Numbered from the stretch's first letter, positions 22,244-30,556 are shown. The stretch is DNA of 64,000 nucleotides from Pseudomonadaceae bacterium (GCA_900766265.1 CAAFUS010000015.1:1-64000), one strand, 5' to 3'. A program made the numbers and translations. The notes: generated by a model from the sequence alone, not told the origin.

Positions 22244-23611
22244 ATGTCTGACCTGACGTTGGCCCGGCGGATCGCACGCTACGCCTGCGAACTGTCCGTC
22301 GACGACATTCCCGAGCCCGTGACCGCCTGCGTGCGGCGGCGCCTGGTCGACAGCCTGGCCTGCATCCTGGGGGCCTACGGCGCCGGCCCGGTGCAGGTCG
22401 CGCTGGCGATGGCGGCCCAGACGCCGCTGCCGGCTGCCAGCGTGTTCGGCACCAACCTGCGCACCACGCCTGAGCTGGCGGCGTTCGCCAACGGCGTCAT
22501 GGTGCGCTTTCTCGACTACAACGACGGCTACATGGGCCGCGAGCCGGGCCATCCGAGCGACAACATTCCCGCCTGCCTCGCCCTGGCGGAGGCCGAGGGC
22601 GCGACGGGGCGCGAGCTGATCGCGGCCATCGTGGTCGCCTACGAGATCCAGATGCGGCTGCAGGACGCGGCCAGCCTGAACAAGCGCGGCTGGGACCACG
22701 TCAACTACATCAACGTCGCCATGGCCGCCGCCGCGTCCCGACTGCTGAAGCTGGACGAAGCGCGCACGGAACAGGCGATCAACATCGCGCTCAGCGCACA
22801 CCTGGCCACGCGCCAGGTGCGCTCGGGCTCGCTGTCGGACTGGAAGGGCTGCTCGGCCGCCAACGCGGCGCGCAACGCGATCTTCGCCGCGCAGCTGGCG
22901 CGCCACGGCATGACCGGGCCGTCTCCGGCGTTCGAAGGCGAGATGGGCTTCTTCCGGCAGGTATCGGGCGAGTTCGAGCTCGACGTCGAAGGCTTCGGAA
23001 ACCGCGCGAACGGCGACTTCGCCATCCTGCGCTCGCTCACCAAGACCTTCCCCACCAACGGGGAGCTGCACACGGCGGTGTGGGCGGCCATCGACCTGCG
23101 CGCGCGAATTCCCGACCTCGAGGCCATCGAATCCATACGGATCGAGACCTCCGAATTCAATCGCCGGGTACTGGCCGACCCGGAGAAATGGCAGCCCAGA
23201 ACGCGCGAGACGGCCGACCACAGCCTGCCCTACAACGTGGCCCGGGCGCTGCTGGACGGAGACATCACCCTGGATTCCTATTCCATGGAGCGGATCTGCG
23301 ACCCGCGCGCCATCGCCCTGATGGGCCGGACCACGGTCAGCGAGGACGCCGGGCTGACGCGGCTGTTCCCCCGCTACCTGGCGAACCGGGTGAGCGTGAC
23401 CCTGGTGTCGGGCGAAAAGCTGACCTGCGAAATGATCAGCGGCCCCGGCTCCCTGGAAACCCCGATGACCGATGGGGACTTCGAGCGCAAGTTCCGCCGC
23501 ATGGCGTCGCCGCACCTCGCCCCGTCCGCGCAGGACCGGGCCCTGGCGTTCGTCGCGAACCTGGAGCGGCAGAGCGACTACGCCGGGCTGTTCGACGCGA
23601 TGAGGCCCTGA
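22244..23611 (+). CDS. MmgE/PrpD-family protein (2-methylcitrate dehydratase/aconitate decarboxylase-like)
   Basis: A 455-residue protein. It opens with LTLARRIARYACELSVDDIPEPV and contains FANGVMVRFLDYNDGYMGREPGHPSDNIPA, KRGWDHVNYINVAMAAA, and the later KTFPTNGELHTAVWAA and DHSLPYNVARALLDG segments. All are diagnostic of MmgE/PrpD enzymes, whose members dehydrate 2-methylcitrate or decarboxylate or isomerise related acids. The prp genes are absent, so classical propionate breakdown is not indicated. ATG 22244 is chosen for the family-like N-terminus with GGAGAG upstream. With the CitMHS and AtuA-like genes, it points to use of a citrate-like or aconitate-like compound. Confidence 0.85.
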   Translation: MSDLTLARRIARYACELSVDDIPEPVTACVRRRLVDSLACILGAYGAGPVQVALAMAAQTPLPAASVFGTNLRTTPELAAFANGVMVRFLDYNDGYMGREPGHPSDNIPACLALAEAEGATGRELIAAIVVAYEIQMRLQDAASLNKRGWDHVNYINVAMAAAASRLLKLDEARTEQAINIALSAHLATRQVRSGSLSDWKGCSAANAARNAIFAAQLARHGMTGPSPAFEGEMGFFRQVSGEFELDVEGFGNRANGDFAILRSLTKTFPTNGELHTAVWAAIDLRARIPDLEAIESIRIETSEFNRRVLADPEKWQPRTRETADHSLPYNVARALLDGDITLDSYSMERICDPRAIALMGRTTVSEDAGLTRLFPRYLANRVSVTLVSGEKLTCEMISGPGSLETPMTDGDFERKFRRMASPHLAPSAQDRALAFVANLERQSDYAGLFDAMRP

Positions 23612-23620
23612 CCGGACGGG

Positions 23621-23637
23621 CAGGGCGGGCGGCCCTG
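23621..23637. terminator. Small hairpin between convergent genes
   Basis: CAGGGC (23621-23626) pairs with GCCCTG (23632-23637) across a 5-base loop, 10 bases after the MmgE/PrpD stop and 5 before the DMT transporter stop. Without a T-tract, termination strength is doubtful. Confidence 0.35.
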
Positions 23638-23641
23638 TCGC

Positions 23642-24571
23642 TTACGGCTTCGGCGCGCGCTCGGTGGACCAGATGGCCACCACCATGATCGCGACGCCGA
23701 TCAGTTGCAGCGTCCCCAGACGCTGCCCGTAGGCCAGCCAGTCGATGAGGATGGCGACCGCCGGGTAGAGAAACTGGTAGACCGCGATACGGTCGCTGCT
23801 CAGGCGCGCCATGCCGGCATACAGCAGCGCGTAGGCCAGCCCCGTGTGGATCAGCCCGAGGCTCGAGAGCCAGACCCAGGACGCGCCCCATTCGGGCCAG
23901 CCATTTAGGGTCGGCCATGCCAGCAAGGCCAGTGTCCCGACCGCGCATTGCCACCACGCCAGAATGCCGGCCGGCATGTGCCGCAGCTGCCGCGCGATGA
24001 TGGTGACCCAGGCCGTGCAGAAGGCGCCGAACAGGCAGAAGCCCACGCCCAGCCAGTAGCCCGCCTGCGATGGCTGGCCGGCGCCGAACGGCGAAAGGCG
24101 TTCGAGCACGCCGGTGGCCAGGATCAGCCCCAGCATGGCGATCCCCACCGAGACGATGCGTCGCCGGGCGACGGCTTCCTTCAGGTACCAGGCGCCCAGC
24201 AGCAGCACCCACAAGGGCTGCATGTGGAACAGCACGGTGGCCACCCCGGCGGACGTGCGCTCGATGGCGGCGAAGAACAATCCCCAGCCGAGCACCATAA
24301 GCACCCCGGCGGTGAGCACTCCGCGCCAGGTCGCCCGGCTCAGCCGCAGATGGCCGAGCTGCCTGCGCCAGCCTATCCAGAGCGTCAGGCCGAGCAGGCC
24401 GAAGGCGCAGCGGAACCAGGTCGCCGTCAGCGGATCGGTGCCGGCCTCGTGCACAAAAATGCCGATGGTGCCCAGGATGACGCTGCCCAGGACGAAGGGC
24501 AGGGCGCCGCCGGCGCGCATCCTGGCGTGTCTGTCGGGGGCTTGGGGGTTCTGCGGTTGGTCGGTGTTCAT
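23642..24571 (-). CDS. DMT-superfamily transporter (EamA domains)
   Basis: A 309-residue membrane protein with ten predicted helices in two EamA repeats. Motifs include VILGTIGIFVHEAGTDPLTATWFRCAFG in the first repeat, AAIERTSAGVATVLFHMQPLWVLLLGAWYLKE at its end, and GLIHTGLAYALLYAGMARLSSDRIAVYQFLYP in the second. Family members export amino acids, metabolites or drugs; the substrate is unknown. It is divergent from the LysR gene at 24659, whose product probably controls it. The start at 24571 gives a short polar N-terminus. Confidence 0.85.
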   Translation of the reverse strand: MNTDQPQNPQAPDRHARMRAGGALPFVLGSVILGTIGIFVHEAGTDPLTATWFRCAFGLLGLTLWIGWRRQLGHLRLSRATWRGVLTAGVLMVLGWGLFFAAIERTSAGVATVLFHMQPLWVLLLGAWYLKEAVARRRIVSVGIAMLGLILATGVLERLSPFGAGQPSQAGYWLGVGFCLFGAFCTAWVTIIARQLRHMPAGILAWWQCAVGTLALLAWPTLNGWPEWGASWVWLSSLGLIHTGLAYALLYAGMARLSSDRIAVYQFLYPAVAILIDWLAYGQRLGTLQLIGVAIMVVAIWSTERAPKP

Positions 24572-24628
24572 GCGGCCATCATCGGGCTGGTTCGCCCAGG
24601 CGAGAAGCGCATAATCTGGCAGGCAGGT

Positions 24629-24643
24629 ATTCGAATATCGAAT
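24629..24643. promoter_or_regulatory. LysR-type operator between DMT transporter and lysR
   Basis: ATTCGA-ATA-TCGAAT is a perfect 15-base palindrome containing a T-N11-A core, the classic LysR box. It sits 58 bases upstream of the transporter start and right before the ribosome binding site of the LysR gene, fitting joint regulation and autorepression. Confidence 0.6.
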
Positions 24644-24658
24644 GGAAGGATGGCGCCG

Positions 24659-25528
24659 ATGATGCCCCGCGATTTGCAGATGGACTGGCTCAAGTGCTTC
24701 GTCGCCGTGGTCGACGCCGGCTCGCTGTCGAGCGCGGCCGGTGAGGTACATCGCTCGCAATCGGCGGTGAGCATGCAATTGAAGAAGCTGGAGGCGGCCC
24801 TGGGACGCCAGCTGCTGGTGCGTGGCCCGCGCCATCTGCAGCTGACGGCCGACGGGCAGACGCTGCTGGGCTACGCCCGGCGCATGCTCGACCTGCACGC
24901 CGAGACCCAGGCCGTCTTCGGTGGCGAGACGCTCACCGGCCGGGTCCGGCTCGGCGTGCCCGACGACTACGCCACCCGCTACATCACCCCGGTGCTCAAG
25001 CGCTTCGCCCCTCGGCACGGCGCGGTGGAGATCGAGCTGAACTGCGAACAGTCGACCGCGCTCATCCCGCGCGTGGCCAGCGGCGACCTGGACCTGGCCC
25101 TGGTCTCCCGCGATCACGCCCGCCGCGGCACGCTGCTGTTCCACGAGCCGTTGGTGTGGGTGGGCTCCGCGCACTTCGAACTGTGGCGGCGCGACCCGCT
25201 GCCGATCGCGGTCTACGAGGCCGCCAGCCTCGCACGCCGCAGCGCGATCAATTCGCTCGCGCTGCAGGGGCGCCGCTACAAGGTGGTCTACAACAGCTCC
25301 AGCCTGGCCGGCCAGATCGCCGCGGTCGAGAGCGGCCTGGCGGTGGCGGTGCTGACCCAGTGCAGCGCGCCCGAGCACCTGCAGATCCTCGGCAGCGAGC
25401 ACGGCCTGGGCCCGCTGGAACCGATGCAGGTCGCGGTCTACCGAAGCCGCGCCTCGCAAGGCTCCAGGGCCGTGGACAGCCTCAGGAACCTGATCATCAG
25501 GACGCTCAGGTCGTCCGGTTCGGATTGA
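24659..25528 (+). CDS. LysR-family transcriptional regulator
   Basis: A 289-residue LysR protein. The N-terminal winged HTH (MDWLKCFVAVVDAGSLSSAAGEVHRSQSAVSMQLKKLEAALGR) is complete, followed by the effector domain starting GRVRLGVPDDYATRYI. The start is uncertain: ATGs at 24650, 24659 and 24662 are all in frame. 24659 gives a sensible distance from GGAAGG (24644-24649). It is divergent from the DMT transporter gene, with a palindromic T-N11-A site between them. Ligand unknown. Confidence 0.85.
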   Translation: MMPRDLQMDWLKCFVAVVDAGSLSSAAGEVHRSQSAVSMQLKKLEAALGRQLLVRGPRHLQLTADGQTLLGYARRMLDLHAETQAVFGGETLTGRVRLGVPDDYATRYITPVLKRFAPRHGAVEIELNCEQSTALIPRVASGDLDLALVSRDHARRGTLLFHEPLVWVGSAHFELWRRDPLPIAVYEAASLARRSAINSLALQGRRYKVVYNSSSLAGQIAAVESGLAVAVLTQCSAPEHLQILGSEHGLGPLEPMQVAVYRSRASQGSRAVDSLRNLIIRTLRSSGSD

Positions 25529-25583
25529 GCAGCGAGGGGCGGATCGGGAGGTAAGAGCGGCAGCGGACTTCGTTCAGCGCTGC

Positions 25584-26180
25584 TTATGGAGTCGCTGCCA
25601 GCGTCTCGAATAGCCGAGCACCGAGCGCTTCGCCAGCGCGAAGGGCGAGTTCCGTGCCCGCGGTTTCGGAGTCGAGCAGCAGTTGTGAACTCACCACCTG
25701 CGCGCCGCAGTAGTCGAAGATGCCGTGATCGATCTGGGTTTGCATGGCCGCGGCGTACCCGTGTCGGGCGTAGGTGCCCGCATCGGCTCCGCCAATGCCG
25801 ATGAGGTGTACCCGCAGTCGGGTCAGCTTTTTGATGAGCGGACCGTCCGGGCGAAAATCGAATGCCCAGCCATTGCTGAACACCCTGTCGATCCAGCCCT
25901 TCAGCAAGGCCGGCATGGACCACCAGTACACCGGAAAGACCAGCACCAGAGCATCGGCCCGGTCGATTTTGGCCTGTTCGGCCAGGACATCGGCGGGAGG
26001 CGTCTCCTGTCTGCGGTGCACGGCGAGGTCGGCCGGGGAAAAGCGGGGGTCGAAGTCCTGCGCCGCCAGGTCGGCGATTTCGAAGGTGTTTGCAGACCCG
26101 ATCCCTTCGGCAATGCGGGCGGCAACGCTATGGGTAAGCGAGCGCTGCTCAGGGTGGGCCACGACGATCAGTGCGTGCAT
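25584..26180 (-). CDS. NAD(P)H-dependent quinone oxidoreductase (flavodoxin fold, KefF/MdaB-like)
   Basis: A 198-residue protein. It starts ALIVVAHPEQRSLTHSVA, the phosphate loop of the NQO1/MdaB/KefF group, and carries LVLVFPVYWWSMPALLKGWIDRVFSNGWAF, the FMN-binding and dimer signature. Such enzymes reduce quinones or electrophiles by two electrons. It is divergent from a TetR regulator with an operator-like inverted repeat in the 88-base gap, so induction by an electrophile or quinone is plausible. Confidence 0.87.
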   Translation of the reverse strand: MHALIVVAHPEQRSLTHSVAARIAEGIGSANTFEIADLAAQDFDPRFSPADLAVHRRQETPPADVLAEQAKIDRADALVLVFPVYWWSMPALLKGWIDRVFSNGWAFDFRPDGPLIKKLTRLRVHLIGIGGADAGTYARHGYAAAMQTQIDHGIFDYCGAQVVSSQLLLDSETAGTELALRAGEALGARLFETLAATP

Positions 26181-26222
26181 GGAGAGCTCCCGGGCGATTG
26201 AGAGTGAGTGGGGAGGGTTATA

Positions 26223-26261
26223 TACTAAAGGTAAGTTACGGTTAGTAAGTTACTTTTGGTA
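26223..26261. promoter_or_regulatory. TetR-type operator region between oxidoreductase and tetR
   Basis: TACTAAAGGTAA (26223-26234) and TTACTTTTGGTA (26250-26261) form an inverted repeat with two mismatches. Inside, GTAAGTTAC is repeated nearly exactly (26231-26239 and 26245-26253). The AT-rich segment just upstream of the TetR start is well placed for repression of both genes. Confidence 0.55.
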
Positions 26262-26268
26262 CATAGCG

Positions 26269-26886
26269 ATGTCAACACAGAAAGTCGCTCCAGCGGGAGT
26301 TCGTCGCCGGTTGAGTCGTGAAGACAGGGCGCGCCAGCTACTGGAGACCGCGTGGCAGCTTGTGCGTGAAGAGGGCACCGAGGCGCTGACCCTGGGGCGG
26401 CTGGCCGAGCGCTCTGGCGTAACGAAGCCGTTGGTTTATGACCACTTCGGTACGCGCGCCGGGCTGCTGGTGGCCCTCTATCGGGATTTTGACGAGCGAC
26501 AGACCGAGGTCATGGACTCTGCGCTGGAATCTGGAGAACCCACCTTGCCCGGCAGGGCGAAAATCATTGCCGTCTCCTACGTCGACTGCGTCTTGCTGCA
26601 GGGTCGGGAAATATCAGGTGTCATCGCCGCATTGGCGAGTTCACCGGAGTTGGAACTCACCAAGCGTGAATACGAGAAGGCGTTCCTGGGCAAGTGCCGA
26701 ACGGCATTGTCGCCTTTTGCCGGCGATGCGGGTCTGACATCCGCTGGACTGACGGCGATGCTGGGCGCGGCCGAGGCGCTTTCGCACGCCGCGGCGAGAG
26801 GGGAAGTCGATGCGGAGCAGGCGAAGGATGAGCTGATGCAAGTCATCGTATCCATGGTCAACCGAAGCGCGGGCGCCTGCTGCTGA
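26269..26886 (+). CDS. TetR-family transcriptional regulator
   Basis: A 205-residue protein. The HTH lies at about residues 18-62 (REDRARQLLETAWQLV ... LGRLAERSGVTKPLVYDHFG), followed by a helical ligand domain (TetR_C type) with little recognisable sequence. The start lies 8 bases after the operator repeats. No Shine-Dalgarno sequence is evident, so translation may be leaderless or weak. Divergent to the quinone oxidoreductase gene, which it probably represses. The C-terminus ends in Cys-Cys, unusual but of unknown meaning. Confidence 0.87.
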   Translation: MSTQKVAPAGVRRRLSREDRARQLLETAWQLVREEGTEALTLGRLAERSGVTKPLVYDHFGTRAGLLVALYRDFDERQTEVMDSALESGEPTLPGRAKIIAVSYVDCVLLQGREISGVIAALASSPELELTKREYEKAFLGKCRTALSPFAGDAGLTSAGLTAMLGAAEALSHAAARGEVDAEQAKDELMQVIVSMVNRSAGACC

Positions 26887-26924
26887 CTCGGCCGGTCGGG
26901 GCTCCGGTGAAGCCGGCCCGAGTC
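26885..26924 (+). terminator. Hairpin after tetR
   Basis: GACTCGG at 26885-26891 pairs with the complement near 26917-26924 (CCCGAGTC), extended by CCGG pairs, giving an imperfect stem of about 11 bp around a 14-base loop. It overlaps the last bases of the tetR gene and lies between convergent units. Confidence 0.4.
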
Positions 26925-26982
26925 GACGCTGAAGCCTTGTGGAGGCGGCCTTACCCGTTTTCGGATGCGCGCTCCTGATCCG

Positions 26983-27487
26983 CTACCGAACCCGCTCCCA
27001 GACGATGTGGACCTGTGTGCCATCCGGGCGGAGGAAGTGCTCGGTCATCCGGTCGCCATCGACCTGCAGCAGCAGGTCGTCACGGGTGCGCACCGAACCC
27101 ACCCAGTTAGGGAAGGTGGCGCCTTCGACGGTATTGCCGCTGAATTCACCCTTCTGGTCGACCGTGTAGCGACCGAAGAAACCGATGCTGCCGGCCATCG
27201 CCGCGCGATTTTCCTCATCGGTGCCTTCGCCGCGGACGTTGGATCTGAAGGCCGGGACGCGTGGGTCGGTCAGTACCTCAATGAAGGTCCTTTCCCTGGT
27301 GAAGACAGCCAGCCATGGGGCTCGGGCCCGTAGGCATCGGCCCTGATGCCTTGTCGCTCGGTCGTTGCACTGACCATGCTCCAGGTACCCACGAGCTGGT
27401 TCTTGCACCATCGGGCGCGCTATTCCAGGCGCAAGCGGACAATGTCATCGCGGCACTCAAGGCGAGTGCGAGAACGCCGGTTTTCAT
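26983..27487 (-). pseudogene. Lipocalin-like secreted protein gene with two frameshifts
   Basis: Three pieces of one protein lie in three frames. The signal peptide and lipobox-like LSACAWNS (from 27487) are in one frame, KNQLVGTWSMVSATTERQG and RADAYGPEPHGWL (about 27390-27300) in another, and AVFTRERTFIEVLTDPRVPAF onward (27300-26983) in a third. Joined, they give a lipoprotein with one Lipocalin_5-like domain (VGTWSM opening, G-rich strands, ending GTQVHIVWERVR). Two independent frame breaks within about 110 bases favour true decay over a single sequencing error. The former role is unknown. Confidence 0.7.
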
Positions 27488-27540
27488 GGTTGTACCTGCT
27501 GCATTGGCCGAATGCGTGCGTCGAACAAAGCGATCTTCTC

Positions 27541-27565
27541 GGCAGGCTCCGATATGGAGCCTGCC
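27541..27565 (-). terminator. Hairpin after the SDR gene
   Basis: GGCAGGCTCC (27541-27550) and GGAGCCTGCC (27556-27565) form a perfect 10-bp stem with a 5-base loop, 13 bases beyond the stop of the leftward SDR gene. Confidence 0.6.
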
Positions 27566-27578
27566 CTTGCTCGCTGCG

Positions 27579-28412
27579 TCATTCTGCTGCCTTGTCGGCC
27601 TGGAACGCCTCGCGCTTGTAGTCGCCCAGCACCTGCAACCGCTTGGTCAGTGCGGCATGAATGTTGTCGAACGCAGCGCTGCCGAGCGCGAGGCGCAAGG
27701 GCGGATTTGGCTGATCGATGACCCGCATCAGCACCTCCACCGTGCGTTCCGGGTCTCCCTTCACCGGAAAGGCGTCGGAGCGAATGGCCGTGCGCACGTT
27801 GTCGGCGGGCGTACCGGCATAGTCGGGAAGCCCCTGCGCATAATCGATACCGGCGCCGAACCGGGTAGCGGTCGGCCCCGGTTCCGCCAGGATGAAGTCG
27901 ATGCCGAACCCGGCCACTTCCTGGGCGACCGTTTCGACGAAACCTTCGATGCCCCATTTGCTCGCGTGGTAGAGGCTGAACCCGGGGTAGGCGACCTGAC
28001 CGCCTTCGGACGATACCTGCACGATGCGGCCGCCGCCCTGGTGGCGCAGATGCGGGAGTGCCGCGCGGATGATCTGGATGCTGCCGAGGAGGTTGGTGGC
28101 CAGCTGCCGCTCGATCTGCGCGTCGCTCAGCTCCTCGGCGGCGCCGACCAGCCCGTACCCCGCATTGCTGACGACCAGGTCGATGCGGCCCGCCTGGGCG
28201 AAGGCCGTATCCACGACCTGGCGGATGCCGGTCGTGTCGGTCAGTTCCAGCGCGAGCCTGTGCAGGCGCTCCGGGTAGCGCGCCTTCAGCTCATCCAGGG
28301 CGGCGAGCTTGCGCGCGGTGGCGAATACCTGATTGCCTCGGGCCAAGGCACGTTCTGCCAGGATGCGTCCGAGGCCGGAGGAGGTGCCGGTGATGAACCA
28401 GGTCTTGCTCAT
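27579..28412 (-). CDS. SDR-family oxidoreductase
   Basis: A 277-residue short-chain dehydrogenase. It opens KTWFITGTSSGLGRILAERAL, has NAG in SNAGYGLVGA, catalytic Ser in VSSEGG and the YHASKWG motif (Tyr and Lys). The sequence resembles the 'SDR family oxidoreductase' group of about 280 residues common beside LysR regulators. The start at 28412 follows AGGAGAG. A frame can be extended 11 codons upstream but lacks a ribosome binding site. Divergent LysR gene at 28513. Substrate unknown. Confidence 0.87.
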   Translation of the reverse strand: MSKTWFITGTSSGLGRILAERALARGNQVFATARKLAALDELKARYPERLHRLALELTDTTGIRQVVDTAFAQAGRIDLVVSNAGYGLVGAAEELSDAQIERQLATNLLGSIQIIRAALPHLRHQGGGRIVQVSSEGGQVAYPGFSLYHASKWGIEGFVETVAQEVAGFGIDFILAEPGPTATRFGAGIDYAQGLPDYAGTPADNVRTAIRSDAFPVKGDPERTVEVLMRVIDQPNPPLRLALGSAAFDNIHAALTKRLQVLGDYKREAFQADKAAE

Positions 28413-28493
28413 GTCGCTCTCCTGAAAAGGAAGGTGAGGGCTCATGCTAGTCGTCGGTCATTGATGTCAGAATCCCCATCGAACAGAACATGC

Positions 28494-28512
28494 TGGTGAG
28501 GAAAATTCACCA
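28494..28512 (+). promoter_or_regulatory. Inverted repeat over the lysR ribosome binding site
   Basis: TGGTGA (28494-28499) and TCACCA (28507-28512) flank GGAAAAT, ending directly at the ATG of the LysR gene (28513). The core TGAGGAAAATTCA is a T-N11-A LysR box. The repeat contains the GAGGA ribosome binding site, so the site could act at DNA level as an operator or at RNA level as a hairpin hiding it. Confidence 0.55.
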
Positions 28513-29400
28513 ATGAAAAGACCTTCCTGGAGTGACCTCAACGCGCTGGGCGAGATCATTGCCCGGCGCAGCTTTCGCGAAGCGGCCGATGCGCTGGGCG
28601 TTACCCGCTCCTCGCTCAGCCATACGGTTCGCGCGATGGAACGGGACCTCGGGGTGCGCCTGCTACATCGGACGACCCGCAGCGTGTCACCCACCCCCGA
28701 GGGGGAACGCCTGATCACGCGCGTGCTGCCGCTCATGAGCGCGCTGGACGAAGCGCTGTCCGACCTTGCGCCGTCGGCCGAGCAGTTGCGCGGGGTGCTG
28801 CGCATCAACGGCAACGAAGGCGGGATCCGCCACCTGCTTTCCACGGTGGTCCCCGGGTTCGTCGAACGTTATCCACACGTGGAGCTGGACCTGGTCGCCG
28901 ACGGCGCCCTGGTGGACATCGTCGAGCGGGGCTTCGATGCCGGGGTTCGTCTGATCGAGGCGGTGCCGCGCGACATGGTGGCGGTGCCCTTGGGGCCTGC
29001 GTTGCGGTTTCTCGCGGTGGCCTCGCCCGGATATCTGGCTGGGCGTCCCGAGATAACCGAACCGCAAGCGCTTCACCGGCACCGCTGCATTCGTCAGCGG
29101 TTGCCCAGCGGCAAGCGCTACCGCTGGGAGTTCGCCCGTAACGGCACGTCGGTGTCGGTCGATGTACCGGGGCAGCTGACCCTGAACAACAACACGCTGA
29201 TGGTCGAGGCGGCCATCGACGGGCTGGGCATCGCCTACGTTCCCGAACCCTACGCGCAGGCCGCGATTGCCGAGGGTCGCCTGGTCGCGGTCTTGCTGGA
29301 CTGGTGTCCTGCCGAGCCGGGACTGGCCCTTTACTATTCAGGGCACCGGCAGGTGCCGGCGGCGCTTCGTGCCTTCATCGACATGCTGAAGGCCGTCTGA
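28513..29400 (+). CDS. LysR-family transcriptional regulator
   Basis: A 295-residue LysR protein. HTH with FREAADALGVTRSSLSHTVRAMERDLGVRLLHRTTRSVSPTPEG; effector domain opening GVLRINGNEGGIRHLLSTVVPGF. It resembles the subgroup with C-terminal AALRAFIDMLKAV that controls adjacent SDR or oxidoreductase genes. Divergent from the SDR gene by 100 bases. Its 3' end overlaps the convergent MFS gene by 26 bases. Confidence 0.88.
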   Translation: MKRPSWSDLNALGEIIARRSFREAADALGVTRSSLSHTVRAMERDLGVRLLHRTTRSVSPTPEGERLITRVLPLMSALDEALSDLAPSAEQLRGVLRINGNEGGIRHLLSTVVPGFVERYPHVELDLVADGALVDIVERGFDAGVRLIEAVPRDMVAVPLGPALRFLAVASPGYLAGRPEITEPQALHRHRCIRQRLPSGKRYRWEFARNGTSVSVDVPGQLTLNNNTLMVEAAIDGLGIAYVPEPYAQAAIAEGRLVAVLLDWCPAEPGLALYYSGHRQVPAALRAFIDMLKAV

Positions 29401-30556
29401 ACGGCGTTTTCGTCGCGTCCCGATTGAGGCCGGTCAGCACCATCAACAACCCCAGGCCGGCCATGGCGGCGCCGGCCAGGGAGATCGCCGGATAGCCCAA
29501 TCCGGCGTTGATCACCACGCCTCCCAGCGCCGCACCTATGGCGTTGCCGAGGTTGAACGCGCCGATGTTCACCGCCGAGGCCAGGTTGGGGGCGTCCTTG
29601 GCGGCTTCCATCACGCGCATTTGCAACGGCGGCACCAGCGCGAAGCTGGCGATACCCCAGACCAGGATGGCCGCAGCCGCTGGCAGCGGCCAACGCATCA
29701 ACACGGTGAACGCCAGCAGTACGACGATCAGCACGCTCAGCGAGACGACCAGGGTCTGGTTGATCGAGCGGTCGGCCGCCTTGCCGCCCCACACATTGCC
29801 GAGGGTAAGGCCGACGCCGAACAGCACCAGCATCGCTGTGATGAAGGTGGTGGAGGCGTGGGTTTCACTGCTCAGGATTGGCGCGATGTAGGTGAAGACG
29901 GTGAACATCGCACCCGAGCCGACCACGGTCAGGGCCAAGGCCGCCAACACCGGGCCACGGCTCAGCACGCGGATTTCGGCCAGCACGCCGTCGCTTTTCG
30001 GCAGCGCCAGGTTGGGCAGGGCGAACCACAGGGCGGCCATGGTCACCACACCCAGGCCGGCGATGCCCCAGAACGCGGTGCGCCAGCCAAGCAGTTCGCC
30101 GAACCAGGTGGCCAGCGGCACGCCGCCGATGGTCGCCAGCGTCAGGCCCATGAACATCGCCGCCACGGCCCCGGCGCGCTTGTCCGGGGCGACCACGCTG
30201 GCGGCGACAATGGAGCCGACGCCAAAGAACGCTCCATGATTGAGTGAGGTCACCACCCGGGCGATCAGCAGGCTGTAGTAATCGGTGGCCAAGGCCGACA
30301 TCAGGTTGCCCAGCGTGAAAATCGCCATCAGCCCGATCAGCAGGTAACGCCGGGGAATCCTGCCCGTGGTCAGGGTCATCAGCGGCGCGCCAATCAGCAC
30401 GCCCAGCGCATAGGCGCTGACCAGCAGGCCGGCAGCGGGAATGGAAACGCCCAGGTCGGCAGCGATGCCGGGCAGCATGCCCATGGGCGCGAACTCGGTG
30501 ACGCCAATGCCAAAGGCGCCGATAGCGAGCGCCACGAGCGGTGGGTTGATACGCAT
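29375..30556 (-). CDS. MFS transporter (AraJ/YdhP-type efflux)
   Basis: A 393-residue twelve-helix MFS protein. It starts INPPLVALAIGAFGIGVTEFAPMGMLPGIAADLGVSIPAAGLLVSAYALGVLIGAPL, which is the AraJ/YdhP-type efflux opening, and carries the loop 2-3 motif (TTGRIPRRYLLIGLM). Members export sugars, purines or drugs. The start at 30556 is preceded by GGAGTC. A divergent LysR gene begins 95 bases away. The 3' end overlaps the end of the LysR gene at 28513 by 26 bases (convergent). Confidence 0.88.
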   Translation of the reverse strand: MRINPPLVALAIGAFGIGVTEFAPMGMLPGIAADLGVSIPAAGLLVSAYALGVLIGAPLMTLTTGRIPRRYLLIGLMAIFTLGNLMSALATDYYSLLIARVVTSLNHGAFFGVGSIVAASVVAPDKRAGAVAAMFMGLTLATIGGVPLATWFGELLGWRTAFWGIAGLGVVTMAALWFALPNLALPKSDGVLAEIRVLSRGPVLAALALTVVGSGAMFTVFTYIAPILSSETHASTTFITAMLVLFGVGLTLGNVWGGKAADRSINQTLVVSLSVLIVVLLAFTVLMRWPLPAAAAILVWGIASFALVPPLQMRVMEAAKDAPNLASAVNIGAFNLGNAIGAALGGVVINAGLGYPAISLAGAAMAGLGLLMVLTGLNRDATKTPFRRPSACR

